NCBI GenBank assembly: GCA_031395645.1
Contig: JANNJM010000049.1
Span: forward strand, 62,001-126,000
Length of the DNA: 64,000 bases
Direction of reading: 5' to 3'
From: SHZI01 sp031395645
GTDB taxonomy: Bacteria; Pseudomonadota; Gammaproteobacteria; Steroidobacterales; GCA-2729495
Translations under genes and position numbers: made by a program
Shown: in pieces, positions 15,576 to 24,031 of the stretch
Layout of the letters: each line of letters begins with the position of its first letter
How positions within the stretch are numbered: the stretch's first letter is position 1
Notes under the pieces: generated by a model
Database searches by the model: none
Told to the model about the DNA's origin: nothing
Seen by the model: the letters and a program-made list of their open reading frames with translations, nothing else

Positions 15576-16885
15576 CGAGAGGCGAGCGCGCGTGGCTGCT
15601 CCATTAGCCTGACGGCCAGGGCGATCGCAAGCACCACCGCGTTGGCGGCGCCCATGATGATGAAGGGCGCGCCCGGCATCCACGCGTCGAACAGCCAGCC
15701 CCCTACCTTGGTTGCCACCAGGATGCCAATCGCCGAGGAGATCCCGAAGACACCGGACACGGCGCCCAGGGCCTCCTTCGGTGCTTCCTGCCCCACGAGC
15801 GCCGTCGCCGTCAAAATGACGCCTGCCTGGCCCATGCCGAGCACGATGGCTGCCGGGAACGCCTGCATGCCCACTGGCTCAGCGAGCAGTCCGATCCACA
15901 CGTAGCCCACCGCGGCAATCGCCGTGGCAATGCACAGGCTGGTCACCCGGTCGATGCGGTCGGCGACATAGCCGAGCAACGGCATAAACACGAGCGAAGA
16001 CAGCTGGATCACGCCGAACACCGCGCCGGCATCGACGAGCGCCTGCTGGGTGGTCAGGCCCTTGGCCCGGCCCACCTGCGTGATCCAGAGCGAGAGGAAG
16101 ATCGTGATGATGGCGAGGTCCGCGCGGCCCACCAGCCCGGCGACGTAGGCGAGCCCGATGCGCGGATTGCCGCGCGCCACCAGGAAGCCCAGGCGCAGAC
16201 GGGCCATCAGGCTCGTCTGCGTTACCGCACCGGCGACCCGCGCCTTGAGTCCGAACTGTAAAATGGCTGCGCCGACCACCGCGATCACGGCGATCACGCC
16301 GAAGGCCAGCCGACCCGCCTCGACGGGGCCGAAGCCCAAGGCCACGAAGCGCCGGGGCAGGGGTGCCAGCAGGGCCACGATTGCCATGAACCCCAGGATG
16401 CTCAGGATGCCGATGCAGGCGACCAGCAGCCCCCGCGAGGCCTCCGCCGGGTAGTCCGACTGCACGGCCACGAACATGGCGCCGATGGCTGCCGCCCCGA
16501 CGGCATAGACCAGACGGTAGCCGTAGAGCTCGGCGGTGGTCGTTGCCCAGGGGTACAGCAGGTAGCTCAGGCCAATGACGAGAAAGCCCAGCACGAACAC
16601 GGCGCGGTGGCCGATCCGGTCGGACCACGCGCCCATGAATCCCGAGAGGACGATTAGCGCGATCTCGGTAAAGAACGCCAGGTTGCCGCTGACCGAGCCC
16701 TGGATTTCCGTGGGCAGGTGCAGGTGCTCATTCAGGATGTAAGGCTGCGCAAAACTGAGGTACGCACTAACGATGGCCGTGAAAAAGCTGCCAACGAGCA
16801 ACGCGATCACATTGCCGCGGGTGACGCCCGGGGCGAGCTTGATCGGTCCCAGGCGGGCTGTGGTTGGTGACGGGATGGCGGTCAT
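15566..16885 (-). CDS. MFS transporter
   Basis: Inner-membrane major facilitator of about 439 residues with twelve predicted hydrophobic segments. The loop GFMGAWSDRIGHRAVFVLG after the second segment is the classic MFS GxxxDRxGRR motif, and a related copy (LLGYVADRIDRV) occurs in the second half. I chose the ATG at 16885 because GGAGG lies eight bases upstream. It is divergent from the DUF1838 operon across operator B, so import of the regulon substrate, or export of a product, is likely. No specificity can be read. Confidence 0.85.
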   Translation of the reverse strand: MTAIPSPTTARLGPIKLAPGVTRGNVIALLVGSFFTAIVSAYLSFAQPYILNEHLHLPTEIQGSVSGNLAFFTEIALIVLSGFMGAWSDRIGHRAVFVLGFLVIGLSYLLYPWATTTAELYGYRLVYAVGAAAIGAMFVAVQSDYPAEASRGLLVACIGILSILGFMAIVALLAPLPRRFVALGFGPVEAGRLAFGVIAVIAVVGAAILQFGLKARVAGAVTQTSLMARLRLGFLVARGNPRIGLAYVAGLVGRADLAIITIFLSLWITQVGRAKGLTTQQALVDAGAVFGVIQLSSLVFMPLLGYVADRIDRVTSLCIATAIAAVGYVWIGLLAEPVGMQAFPAAIVLGMGQAGVILTATALVGQEAPKEALGAVSGVFGISSAIGILVATKVGGWLFDAWMPGAPFIIMGAANAVVLAIALAVRLMEQPRALASRQD

Positions 16886-16903
16886 CAGGGCCTCCGGCAA
16901 TTA

Positions 16904-16942
16904 TTGACCCGCGGGCCACAAGTTGTATTATTATAGATACAA
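16904..16942. promoter_or_regulatory. Promoter and operator B of the putative GntR regulon
   Basis: TTGTAT (16923-16928), eight bases, ATACAA (16937-16942): a perfect inverted repeat. On the + strand a promoter reads TTGACC (16904-16909), 16 bases, TATTAT (16926-16931), so the palindrome covers the -10 box, as expected for repression. It lies between the MFS and DUF1838 genes. Confidence 0.75.
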
Positions 16943-16988
16943 TAGATAAAATAACATCAGATAACAACTTTCCCCGAGGTGCAGCACG

Positions 16989-17828
16989 ATGTCCCGAGTC
17001 CCCTTCGAGCCTATGAATCCTGTCCACAACCTGCGGGCCTTCGTGCGGCTCCTCGGCGATACCAGCGGCGAGCGCGACAGCGTGAACTGGTACAAAGGGG
17101 CGATCTTCTCCGTTATTGGTGACGACGCGGCGAACCAGCACCTGATTGGCTTCGAGGGGTTCAGCGTCTGTCGCACCCTGGCCCAGCCGGACGGCAGCTT
17201 CAAAAATCTCCAGCGCGAGGTGCTCTACTACACCCATCCCCGTTCCGGCGAGATCCTCAAGACCTGGAAGAACCCTGTCACGGGCGAGCAGGTGGACGTG
17301 ATCCACGTCTACAACGACCCGGTCAATTCCAAATTTGCCACTGAGTTCAAGCAGAAGTTTGGCGAGGATGGCGAGGAAGTCAGTTTTCCGTTCATCCTGC
17401 CCTGGTCCTTCATGGACGACACGGCCATGACGGCTTTCGATGTGAATCACCGCTGGCGGAACGTGCTCGACCCGGCCGTCTGGAAGCGCGAGTCGGCGAG
17501 CACCCACGTTCGCGTCTCCGAGACGCTCTCCATGTTCATGAGTCGCGCCGACCTGGAGAACACCGAGCTCACCTCCATTGGCTACAACGGCGTCTGGAAC
17601 CGCATGAGTCCGTGGTGCCCCTGGATGCTGATGGGCCAGCGGCCCGGTCACCTGTTCTACCGCGGTCACTACCGCAAGCTCATGACCGGCGTGGCGGGCC
17701 TGCCCGACGCTGTGCGCAAGTACACCGAACAGAATTTCCCCAGCTACCTCACGGCGCCGACCACCTGGGTCGAGCCCAACATGACGAGCTTCGAGACGTA
17801 TGCGCGGGACCACAAGCCCCGGCAGTAA
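16989..17828 (+). CDS. DUF1838 family protein
   Basis: A protein of 279 residues in a family of unknown function. The conserved block EVLYYTHPRSGEILKTWKN, PVTGEQVDVIHVYNDPVN (about residues 77-115) is typical of DUF1838, where a yYxdPxTgEil..W.NP.TGe pattern recurs. There is no signal peptide. It is first in a + strand operon with a methyltransferase, a small unknown, a TonB receptor and an SDR, and has a GAGGTG ribosome site. DUF1838 proteins often sit in catabolic clusters with TonB receptors, but no reaction is known to me. Confidence 0.82.
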   Translation: MSRVPFEPMNPVHNLRAFVRLLGDTSGERDSVNWYKGAIFSVIGDDAANQHLIGFEGFSVCRTLAQPDGSFKNLQREVLYYTHPRSGEILKTWKNPVTGEQVDVIHVYNDPVNSKFATEFKQKFGEDGEEVSFPFILPWSFMDDTAMTAFDVNHRWRNVLDPAVWKRESASTHVRVSETLSMFMSRADLENTELTSIGYNGVWNRMSPWCPWMLMGQRPGHLFYRGHYRKLMTGVAGLPDAVRKYTEQNFPSYLTAPTTWVEPNMTSFETYARDHKPRQ

Positions 17829-17861
17829 GTTCAAATCTACGCACGCAGGAACCAAGCAACC

Positions 17862-19169
17862 ATGGCAACACCACCTCCCGGGCCACCGCCGATGCCAGCA
17901 GGCAAGCCACCGGGCGCGCCGCCCGGCATGCCGTCGGGCCCGCCACCCGGAATGCCCCCGGGCATGCAAGCGGCCATGCAGGAGTACTTCCGGGCACTGA
18001 CGCAGCTCAACACGCACTGGCAGGATGCCCACGCGATGCTGCCCAAGGCGAACCACGACGAGCGTGCCCGGCAGGATTTTATCAAGACGCTGCACAACCG
18101 GGCCGCGAACCTGTCGCGGGTCGAGGCGAAGGCCGTGTACGAGGGCCGGGTGGCGCCGAGGTTTGCCAGCACCCACGGGCGGCGGCCGGAGAGCCGCTCC
18201 GAGGCCCGCCTGGCGATGGTGGAAGACACCTTCTGGCAGGCCGTCGTGGGCCTGCGGCGGGTTGCACAGGAAATGCTCTGGGCCAGCGTGATCGACACGG
18301 TCGAGCGCACGGCGCCGGAACTGAATGCCCGCGCCAAGAGTGTGGACCGCAAACTGGGCAGCCTGCGGGTTAACCCTGAGCTGCCGATACCCGGGTACCT
18401 GACGGCCGTTGACATCCACGCAATGCCTGGCAACTACCACACGGAGTACGCCCCGGACGATGTGAGCGCGGGCGCGATTTTCGACCGCGGTACCTTCCTC
18501 TACACGCACGGCTATATCGGTCCCCTGGCGGACAATCTCGGCAAGGGGGTCATTGAATACATCCGCAAGGCGCACCCCGACTTCAATCCCCGGCGGATCC
18601 TCGACATGGGCTGCACGATTGGCGCCAGCACGCTGCCGTACTGCGACGCCTTTCCGGATGCCGAGATTCACGCGCTGGACCTCGGCGCGCCCTGCGTGCG
18701 CTACGGCTATGCGCGTGCCAATGCGCTGGGTAAAGCGGTGCACTTCTCCCAGCAGAATGCGGAGCAAACGGATTACCCGGACGGGCACTTCGATCTCGTG
18801 GTCTCGCACATCATGCTGCACGAGACCTCCCGCCAGGCAATTCCCCGGATTTTTAAGGAGTCGCACCGGCTGCTCAGTCCCGGCGGCAAGATGGTGCATG
18901 CCGACCTGCCGAATATCAGCCGGATCCCGGATGTCTTCCAGCAGGTGTCAGTCAACCAGGACCACTACGACAACAACGAACCGATGTGGGCCGGCTATCA
19001 CGACCTGGATATCCCCAAGCTGATCGAAGCGGCGGGTTTTGAGGCCAGCACGATTCGCCAGGACTCCGGGTCCATGATCATTTCCGTGCCCCCGAGCACG
19101 GCCAGTCCCGGCAGGGACCGGATCGTCAGGGGCATGTTTGGCTACGGCATCCTGGCGGCGTCCCGATGA
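17862..19169 (+). CDS. SAM-dependent methyltransferase with proline-rich N-terminus
   Basis: A protein of 435 residues. The first 36 residues are almost entirely proline, glycine and methionine (PPGAPPGMPSGPPPGMPPG) and likely disordered. A helical region of unknown role covers about residues 36-215, and a class I methyltransferase domain follows: RILDMGCTIGAST (SAM-binding motif I, about 243-255), IHALDLG (motif II), HFDLVVSHIMLHE (motif IV) and LLSPGGKM. It could methylate a small molecule of the pathway. It overlaps the next small gene by four bases (ATGA). Confidence 0.85.
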   Translation: MATPPPGPPPMPAGKPPGAPPGMPSGPPPGMPPGMQAAMQEYFRALTQLNTHWQDAHAMLPKANHDERARQDFIKTLHNRAANLSRVEAKAVYEGRVAPRFASTHGRRPESRSEARLAMVEDTFWQAVVGLRRVAQEMLWASVIDTVERTAPELNARAKSVDRKLGSLRVNPELPIPGYLTAVDIHAMPGNYHTEYAPDDVSAGAIFDRGTFLYTHGYIGPLADNLGKGVIEYIRKAHPDFNPRRILDMGCTIGASTLPYCDAFPDAEIHALDLGAPCVRYGYARANALGKAVHFSQQNAEQTDYPDGHFDLVVSHIMLHETSRQAIPRIFKESHRLLSPGGKMVHADLPNISRIPDVFQQVSVNQDHYDNNEPMWAGYHDLDIPKLIEAAGFEASTIRQDSGSMIISVPPSTASPGRDRIVRGMFGYGILAASR

Positions 19170-19504
19170 ACAGCATCAAGATTCCGCGCAGCGCCAAGGG
19201 CCCGCGGCCGTCCTTCTTTGCCGGAGAGCCCGGCGCCGACCAGTTGCTCGGCATGGTCATGGCGGTGGCGAGCGAGGTGGCCGTGCTGCACGAACGCCTC
19301 GACACCGTGGAGCAGATCGCGGCCGCCCGGGGCATCTCCCTCGCGGCAGAGATCGAAGCATTCGAGCCAACGATCGCCGACCGTGAACGGCTGGCAGCCT
19401 GGCGACAGCAGTTCATGCAGCGCCTTCTTCAGGGCGTGACAGATAACGTGGCGTCGATAGCGGGGGCGGGCATGCCGCCGCCGCCGGCCGGGCCGAAGTC
19501 TTAA
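19166..19504 (+). CDS. Small protein of unknown function coupled to the methyltransferase
   Basis: A 112-residue protein I do not recognise. The middle is predicted helical (GADQLLGMVMAVASEVAVLHERLDTVEQIAAARG) and could form a coiled coil; the end is rich in glycine and proline. It is coupled to the methyltransferase (ATGA overlap) and 12 bases before the TonB receptor, so it may be an accessory subunit of one of them. Confidence 0.65.
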   Translation: MNSIKIPRSAKGPRPSFFAGEPGADQLLGMVMAVASEVAVLHERLDTVEQIAAARGISLAAEIEAFEPTIADRERLAAWRQQFMQRLLQGVTDNVASIAGAGMPPPPAGPKS

Positions 19505-19516
19505 GGGGGCGAAGAA

Positions 19517-21961
19517 ATGCGTAAGTGGACGGTGGCTGCGGTGCTCGCGGCGATCAGCAGCGCGTTGCCGGCGGGGCCGGCGATGGCGCAGGTTGAAGAG
19601 GTCCTGGTGACTGTCCGCAAGCGGGAGGAATCCCTGCAGGAGGTGCCGATCAGCGTCAGCGTGCTGTCATCCGAGGTGATCGAACGGCGTGGCATCAATA
19701 GCCTGGACGACATCGCGCGCCAGACTCCGGGCGTGATTCTCGACACCGGGTTCTACCCGCAGGATACGCGGATCGTGATTCGTGGCCTGTCGCCAAGCCG
19801 CGGCCGGCCGAATGTCGCGGTTCTGCAGGACGGGGTCGATATTTCCAGTGAGGCCATCACCACCGCCGGCGGCTCACTGCTCGTCAATCCGCGCCTGGTC
19901 GACATCGCGGGTGTTGAGATCGTCAAGGGCCCCCAAAGCGCGCTCTACGGGCGCAGTGCCTTCGCCGGCGCCATCAACTACATCACGCGCCAGCCCACCG
20001 AGGAGTTTGCCGCCCGGGTCAGCACCGAAATTGGGAGCAACGGTCAATACAGCGCGTCCGCTGCCCTCAGCGGTCCTGTTAGCGACACCGTGCTCATGGG
20101 GCTGAACGCTGCCTGGTGGTCAGAGGATGGCTTCTACCGTAACTCCCTCTCCGGCGGCGAAGTGGGCGGCGCCGATGGCGTCGGCGTGGCGGGGAGTGCG
20201 GTGTTCAAGATCGCCGACGGCATCACGTTCCGCGGTCGGGCCGAATATACCGACGATAGTTTCCAGCCACCGCCGCAGGCCACCGTGATTCCAACCACCA
20301 CCAGGCCGATACCCGCGATCGCGGTGGGTACGGTGATCAGTCCGGTCGTTACCGACATTCTCGTACCCTTCGGCCGGCCGCCCCGGGCCAGCGCCATCAC
20401 GCTGGCGCAAAGTGAAGACCCGCGTACCGGCAGCGATTATCCCGGTACCGACCGCAGGGTGTTTCGCATTGCGCTGATCGGCGATATCGAACTGGGCCCG
20501 GGCGATTTCACGACCCTCTCGCACGCGGCGCACGGCGTGAGCTCCCAGTCGTTTGACGGCCAGCGGAAGCGCAGCATTACCGCGACCCCGCCGCCGACGG
20601 CTGGCACCAACAACTACGCGGAGGTCAATCTCGATACGGATACCGACCTCTTCTCGCAGGAGTTTCGCTACCGCTGGGGTGATGACGTCCTCAACTGGAC
20701 GGTCGGTGGGCTCTTCTGGTACGAACATGCCCGGGCGAATGATTTTTCACTGACCTGCTTCGTGCAACCCAGCCGGTCCTGCGAGGACTTTGTGGCGGCC
20801 ATTGGCACCACCGAGCCCGCCAATCCGCGCCGCTGGGACCGGGTGACGGACCACTGGTCCGTCTACGGGCGGGCGGAATGGGAGGTGAGCCCGGCCTGGA
20901 AGCTGACCGCCGAAGCCCGCTATGCCGACGAGAAGACGACCGTCGCGGGTCCGGACTCCCCGGCGATCATCGATCCGTTTTTCCTGCTGGGGGTCGGGGT
21001 CTCGGTACCCCCACCCGCGGAATTCGTGGAGGGGTCGGTAAGTGACAGCTACGTGGTGCCGAAGGTCACGCTGGAATGGCGACCGATGGATGACATCATG
21101 CTGTACGCATCGATTGCGGAAGGCATCAAGCCGGCCGGTATTTCCACGGTGACCGGCGGGGCCGCAGATTTCCAGCCTGATGCCTTCGACTTCGAAGCCG
21201 AGAAGATGTGGTCCTACGAACTGGGCACCAAGACGGCGTGGCTCGACAAGAGCCTGACCGTCAATGCGGGCTTGTTCTATCAGGACTACACGGACAAGCA
21301 GGGGACCCGCCAGGTCCTGCTCGACAGCGGACTGCTGGGCATCGGACCGATCAATGCCGGTTCGGCGACCGCCCTCGGGTTCGAGCTGGAGATGGTCTGG
21401 ACGCCGGTCGAGAACCTGACGCTGAGCGCCGGCTATAATTGGCTGGACACCGAATACAAGGATTTCACCCAGGTCACGACCGGTGCTTCGCAGATCGCCC
21501 GGGCCGGGAACTGTGAGCTGGTGCCCGACGACAACAACCCACTCAGGACTGCCTGTCTGATCGACCTGTCCGGCAATGAACTGGAGGGCGCACCGAAGCA
21601 CCAGCTGCTCGCCGGGATCACGCACATGGAACCGGTATCCGACAATCTGAAGTGGCTCACCGAGGTGTCGGCCCAGTACCAGAGTCAACGCTACCAGTCG
21701 GAATTCAATGACCTGCAATTTGCCCCGTACTGGCTCTTTGATCTGCGCTTAGGCCTCATCGCCGAGCAGTGGGAGGTGGTCGGCTACGTCTCCAATCTGC
21801 TGGACGACGACACCATCAAGTCCGGATTCACGGCACCCGATTTCGACTCGTTCAACTTCATCTCCTCGCCGGGGCCATCCACGTTCATCACCAGCAACAT
21901 GGCGTTCTACAACCTGCCGGATCCCCGGCAGGTGGGCGTGCGCGCGAGCTTCAGGTTCTGA
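19517..21961 (+). CDS. TonB-dependent outer-membrane receptor
   Basis: Receptor of 814 residues. A signal peptide ending AGPAMAQ is followed by a TonB-box-like segment EEVLVTVRKREESLQEVPISVSV and a plug domain (IARQTPGV, RIVIRGLSPSRG, VEIVKGPQSALYGRSAFAGAINYITRQP at about 130-160). The 22-strand barrel ends in the canonical terminal phenylalanine (RASFRF). It matches the large group of receptors used for plant-derived or hydrophobic substrates in oligotrophic proteobacteria rather than a known siderophore receptor. Its place in the DUF1838 operon suggests uptake of the compound that the regulon degrades. Confidence 0.92.
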   Translation: MRKWTVAAVLAAISSALPAGPAMAQVEEVLVTVRKREESLQEVPISVSVLSSEVIERRGINSLDDIARQTPGVILDTGFYPQDTRIVIRGLSPSRGRPNVAVLQDGVDISSEAITTAGGSLLVNPRLVDIAGVEIVKGPQSALYGRSAFAGAINYITRQPTEEFAARVSTEIGSNGQYSASAALSGPVSDTVLMGLNAAWWSEDGFYRNSLSGGEVGGADGVGVAGSAVFKIADGITFRGRAEYTDDSFQPPPQATVIPTTTRPIPAIAVGTVISPVVTDILVPFGRPPRASAITLAQSEDPRTGSDYPGTDRRVFRIALIGDIELGPGDFTTLSHAAHGVSSQSFDGQRKRSITATPPPTAGTNNYAEVNLDTDTDLFSQEFRYRWGDDVLNWTVGGLFWYEHARANDFSLTCFVQPSRSCEDFVAAIGTTEPANPRRWDRVTDHWSVYGRAEWEVSPAWKLTAEARYADEKTTVAGPDSPAIIDPFFLLGVGVSVPPPAEFVEGSVSDSYVVPKVTLEWRPMDDIMLYASIAEGIKPAGISTVTGGAADFQPDAFDFEAEKMWSYELGTKTAWLDKSLTVNAGLFYQDYTDKQGTRQVLLDSGLLGIGPINAGSATALGFELEMVWTPVENLTLSAGYNWLDTEYKDFTQVTTGASQIARAGNCELVPDDNNPLRTACLIDLSGNELEGAPKHQLLAGITHMEPVSDNLKWLTEVSAQYQSQRYQSEFNDLQFAPYWLFDLRLGLIAEQWEVVGYVSNLLDDDTIKSGFTAPDFDSFNFISSPGPSTFITSNMAFYNLPDPRQVGVRASFRF

Positions 21962-22741
21962 GTGACTGACGCCACCGACTTCCGGCTACGGCCACCGGCG
22001 GGCTTCCGGCTCGTCGTGGTGGGCGGTTGCGGGGGCATCGGCCGGCGGCTCGTCGAGGTGGCGCTGGCCTCGGGCCTGAAGGTGGCGATTCTCGATTTGC
22101 CCCAGTCCATTGCCGCTCATCCGCCGCCGCCGGACTGCGGTGTTTATCCGGCCGATGGCTCGGATCCCCGCCAGGTCGAGGCGGCGTTCGGTGCGCTGGC
22201 CAGGGGCTGGGGCGCGCTGGACGGTTTCGTCAATCTCTGCGGCTTTTCGCCGGCCCGCCAGCCGGTTGAGGCGCTGGATCTGGCCACCTGGCAACAAGCC
22301 ATTGATGGCAACCTCAACGCCGCCTTCCTGACCTCGAAGTTCGCGTTGCCACTGCTCCGGCGCGGCATCGCACCGGCCATGGTGCACGTTGCCTCCAGTC
22401 TCGCCGTGAAAGCCTCGGCCGGTTACGGACCGTATGCAGCAGCGAAGGCCGGCATGCTCGCGCTCACGCGCATACTGGCCGCGGAGAACGCGCCCGGGAT
22501 TCGTGTGAATGCGGTGGCGCCCAGCGCGGTGCGCACCGAGTTCATCACCGGTGGCACCGGCCGAAGCCCAAATCCTGACTCACCGCTGCTGGATCTCGAC
22601 GCGTACGGCAAGGCGCTGCCACTCGGACGGATCGCCGAACCCGACGACATCGTGGGGCCGATCCTGTTCCTGCTCGGGCCCGGATCGCGCTACATGACCG
22701 GGCAGGTCCTGCACGTCAACGGTGGCCTGTTTCAGCCCTGA
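21962..22741 (+). CDS. Short-chain dehydrogenase/reductase
   Basis: NAD(P)-dependent oxidoreductase of 259 residues with VVGGCGGIGRRLV as nucleotide-binding motif, VASSLAVKASAGYGPYAAAKAG holding the catalytic Ser, Tyr and Lys, and the C-terminal MTGQVLHVNGGL typical of classical SDRs. The GTG start follows the receptor stop immediately. It ends the + strand operon and converges with the flavin reductase gene. The substrate is unknown. Confidence 0.88.
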   Translation: MTDATDFRLRPPAGFRLVVVGGCGGIGRRLVEVALASGLKVAILDLPQSIAAHPPPPDCGVYPADGSDPRQVEAAFGALARGWGALDGFVNLCGFSPARQPVEALDLATWQQAIDGNLNAAFLTSKFALPLLRRGIAPAMVHVASSLAVKASAGYGPYAAAKAGMLALTRILAAENAPGIRVNAVAPSAVRTEFITGGTGRSPNPDSPLLDLDAYGKALPLGRIAEPDDIVGPILFLLGPGSRYMTGQVLHVNGGLFQP

Positions 22742-22756
22742 CGCCGGGGATTCTGC

Positions 22757-23275
22757 TCACCAGGACTGCATCGCCAGCAGCAGATCCGCCGCTTCACCGA
22801 TCTGCAACTGCGCATACCGGCCGCCGTAGTAGGTGAGTGGCGGGCCCTCTGCCTGCTCGAAGCGCTCCACCTCACCGACGAAGATCAGGTGATCCCCACC
22901 GTCGTGGGTCAGCGCCTTGCGGCACTCGAAGCGGGCCAGGCAATGGCGCAGGAGCGGCAGCCCTTCGGGGCTCACGTCGTGGGGCAGGCCGGCGAACTTG
23001 TCAGTACCTTTGGCGGCGAAACGCTCGGACAGGCTGACCTGGTCGGCCGCCAGCACGTGCACCACGAAGCGTTCCGCGCTCTTAAACGCCGGCATGCTGT
23101 ACGCGTTGCGCGCGAGCGACCACAAAACCATTGGCGGATCCAGGGACAGAGAACTGAAACTGTTCGCCGTAACGCCGATGTTCTTCATCCCGTCCGGATC
23201 CACGGTGGTGATGATCGTGACGCCGGTGACGAAGGTGCCGAAGGCGCGGCGCAGCGTTTTCGGATCGGTGTTCAC
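22757..23275 (-). CDS. Flavin reductase, HpaC-like
   Basis: FMN/FAD reductase of 172 residues that would supply reduced flavin to the HpaB-type oxygenase encoded two genes upstream. LRRAFGTFVTGVTIITT near the start, GVTANSFSSLSLDPPMVLWSL, and the GDHLIFVGEVERF region are the conserved flavin-binding features of the family. It begins with GTG, overlapping the isomerase stop by four bases. It is the last gene of a three-gene - strand operon. Confidence 0.9.
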   Translation of the reverse strand: MNTDPKTLRRAFGTFVTGVTIITTVDPDGMKNIGVTANSFSSLSLDPPMVLWSLARNAYSMPAFKSAERFVVHVLAADQVSLSERFAAKGTDKFAGLPHDVSPEGLPLLRHCLARFECRKALTHDGGDHLIFVGEVERFEQAEGPPLTYYGGRYAQLQIGEAADLLLAMQSW

Positions 23276-24030
23276 AAGCTCTCGAGTGCTGGTTCCCAGC
23301 CGCCCAGAAGGCCGGCGCCTTGTGCGGCCTTATTCATGCCCAGGATCTGTTGCAGGGCCCAGGCCAGGCACAGGTTGGAAGATACGGCGAGCAGCCCGAG
23401 TTCCTTTGCAGCGCGGGCGACAGCCCGGAGCGTCGGCATGCCCGTGCCACTGAAGAGCACGGCATCGACCCCGGTCTTTGGCAGCCGGCGCAGCACGTCC
23501 ACGGCGTCGTCGCTCGTCAGCTGGTAGATCTGGCGGGTATCGGTTCCCGGCAGTTTCACCCGGCCGTGTGTAGCGACGGAGAAGCCGCGGCTCTCCCAGT
23601 ACGCGACGCCCAGCTTGCCGAGCCACTCGGGGTAGGGCGCGACGATGGCGAGGCGGCGGGCGCCAAGGTGGCGCAGCGCGCGCTCAATGGCGTCCGCCGC
23701 GGTCACGATGGGATAGCCGGCGGCCTCTTCCAGTCGACGAATCGTCTCCCGTTCGGCCGTATGTCCGCAGAGGTAGGAGGAGCCCGTGCAGGCAAAGCCA
23801 AACGCCGTGAGTGCGAGTTCGTCGAAGTCGCGCAGTGTGTCACCGAGGTTCCGCAGGTAGTCCTCGAGACGGGTGCGAGTGTCCGGGGCGACGCTCACGA
23901 GCCGGGCGGTGACCACGCTCACGCCGGGCGGGCGCAGCAGGCCGATCTCCTGCTCAACCGTAGGGTTGGCCTGCGGGACGCCGATGCCGAGCACGCCGCG
24001 GCGGCCGTACTCTGCTGGCCTTACCGCCAT
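23272..24030 (-). CDS. Maleate isomerase / arylmalonate decarboxylase-type protein
   Basis: A protein of 252 residues in the Asp/Glu racemase superfamily. NPTVEQEIGLL lies near the N-terminus. The catalytic cysteines are visible in FACTGSSYL (about residue 81) and SSNLCLAW (near 220), as in maleate cis-trans isomerase and arylmalonate decarboxylase. It probably isomerises or decarboxylates an acid intermediate of the pathway. It sits between the oxygenase and the flavin reductase with almost no gap on either side, so one transcript is near certain. Confidence 0.82.
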   Translation of the reverse strand: MAVRPAEYGRRGVLGIGVPQANPTVEQEIGLLRPPGVSVVTARLVSVAPDTRTRLEDYLRNLGDTLRDFDELALTAFGFACTGSSYLCGHTAERETIRRLEEAAGYPIVTAADAIERALRHLGARRLAIVAPYPEWLGKLGVAYWESRGFSVATHGRVKLPGTDTRQIYQLTSDDAVDVLRRLPKTGVDAVLFSGTGMPTLRAVARAAKELGLLAVSSNLCLAWALQQILGMNKAAQGAGLLGGWEPALESL

Positions 24031-24031
24031 C

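Noticed and set aside
16767..18899. A 710-codon open frame on the - strand
   Set aside because: It is antisense to the DUF1838 and methyltransferase genes and composed of the His/Arg/Gly-rich low-information residues typical of shadow frames in high-GC DNA.
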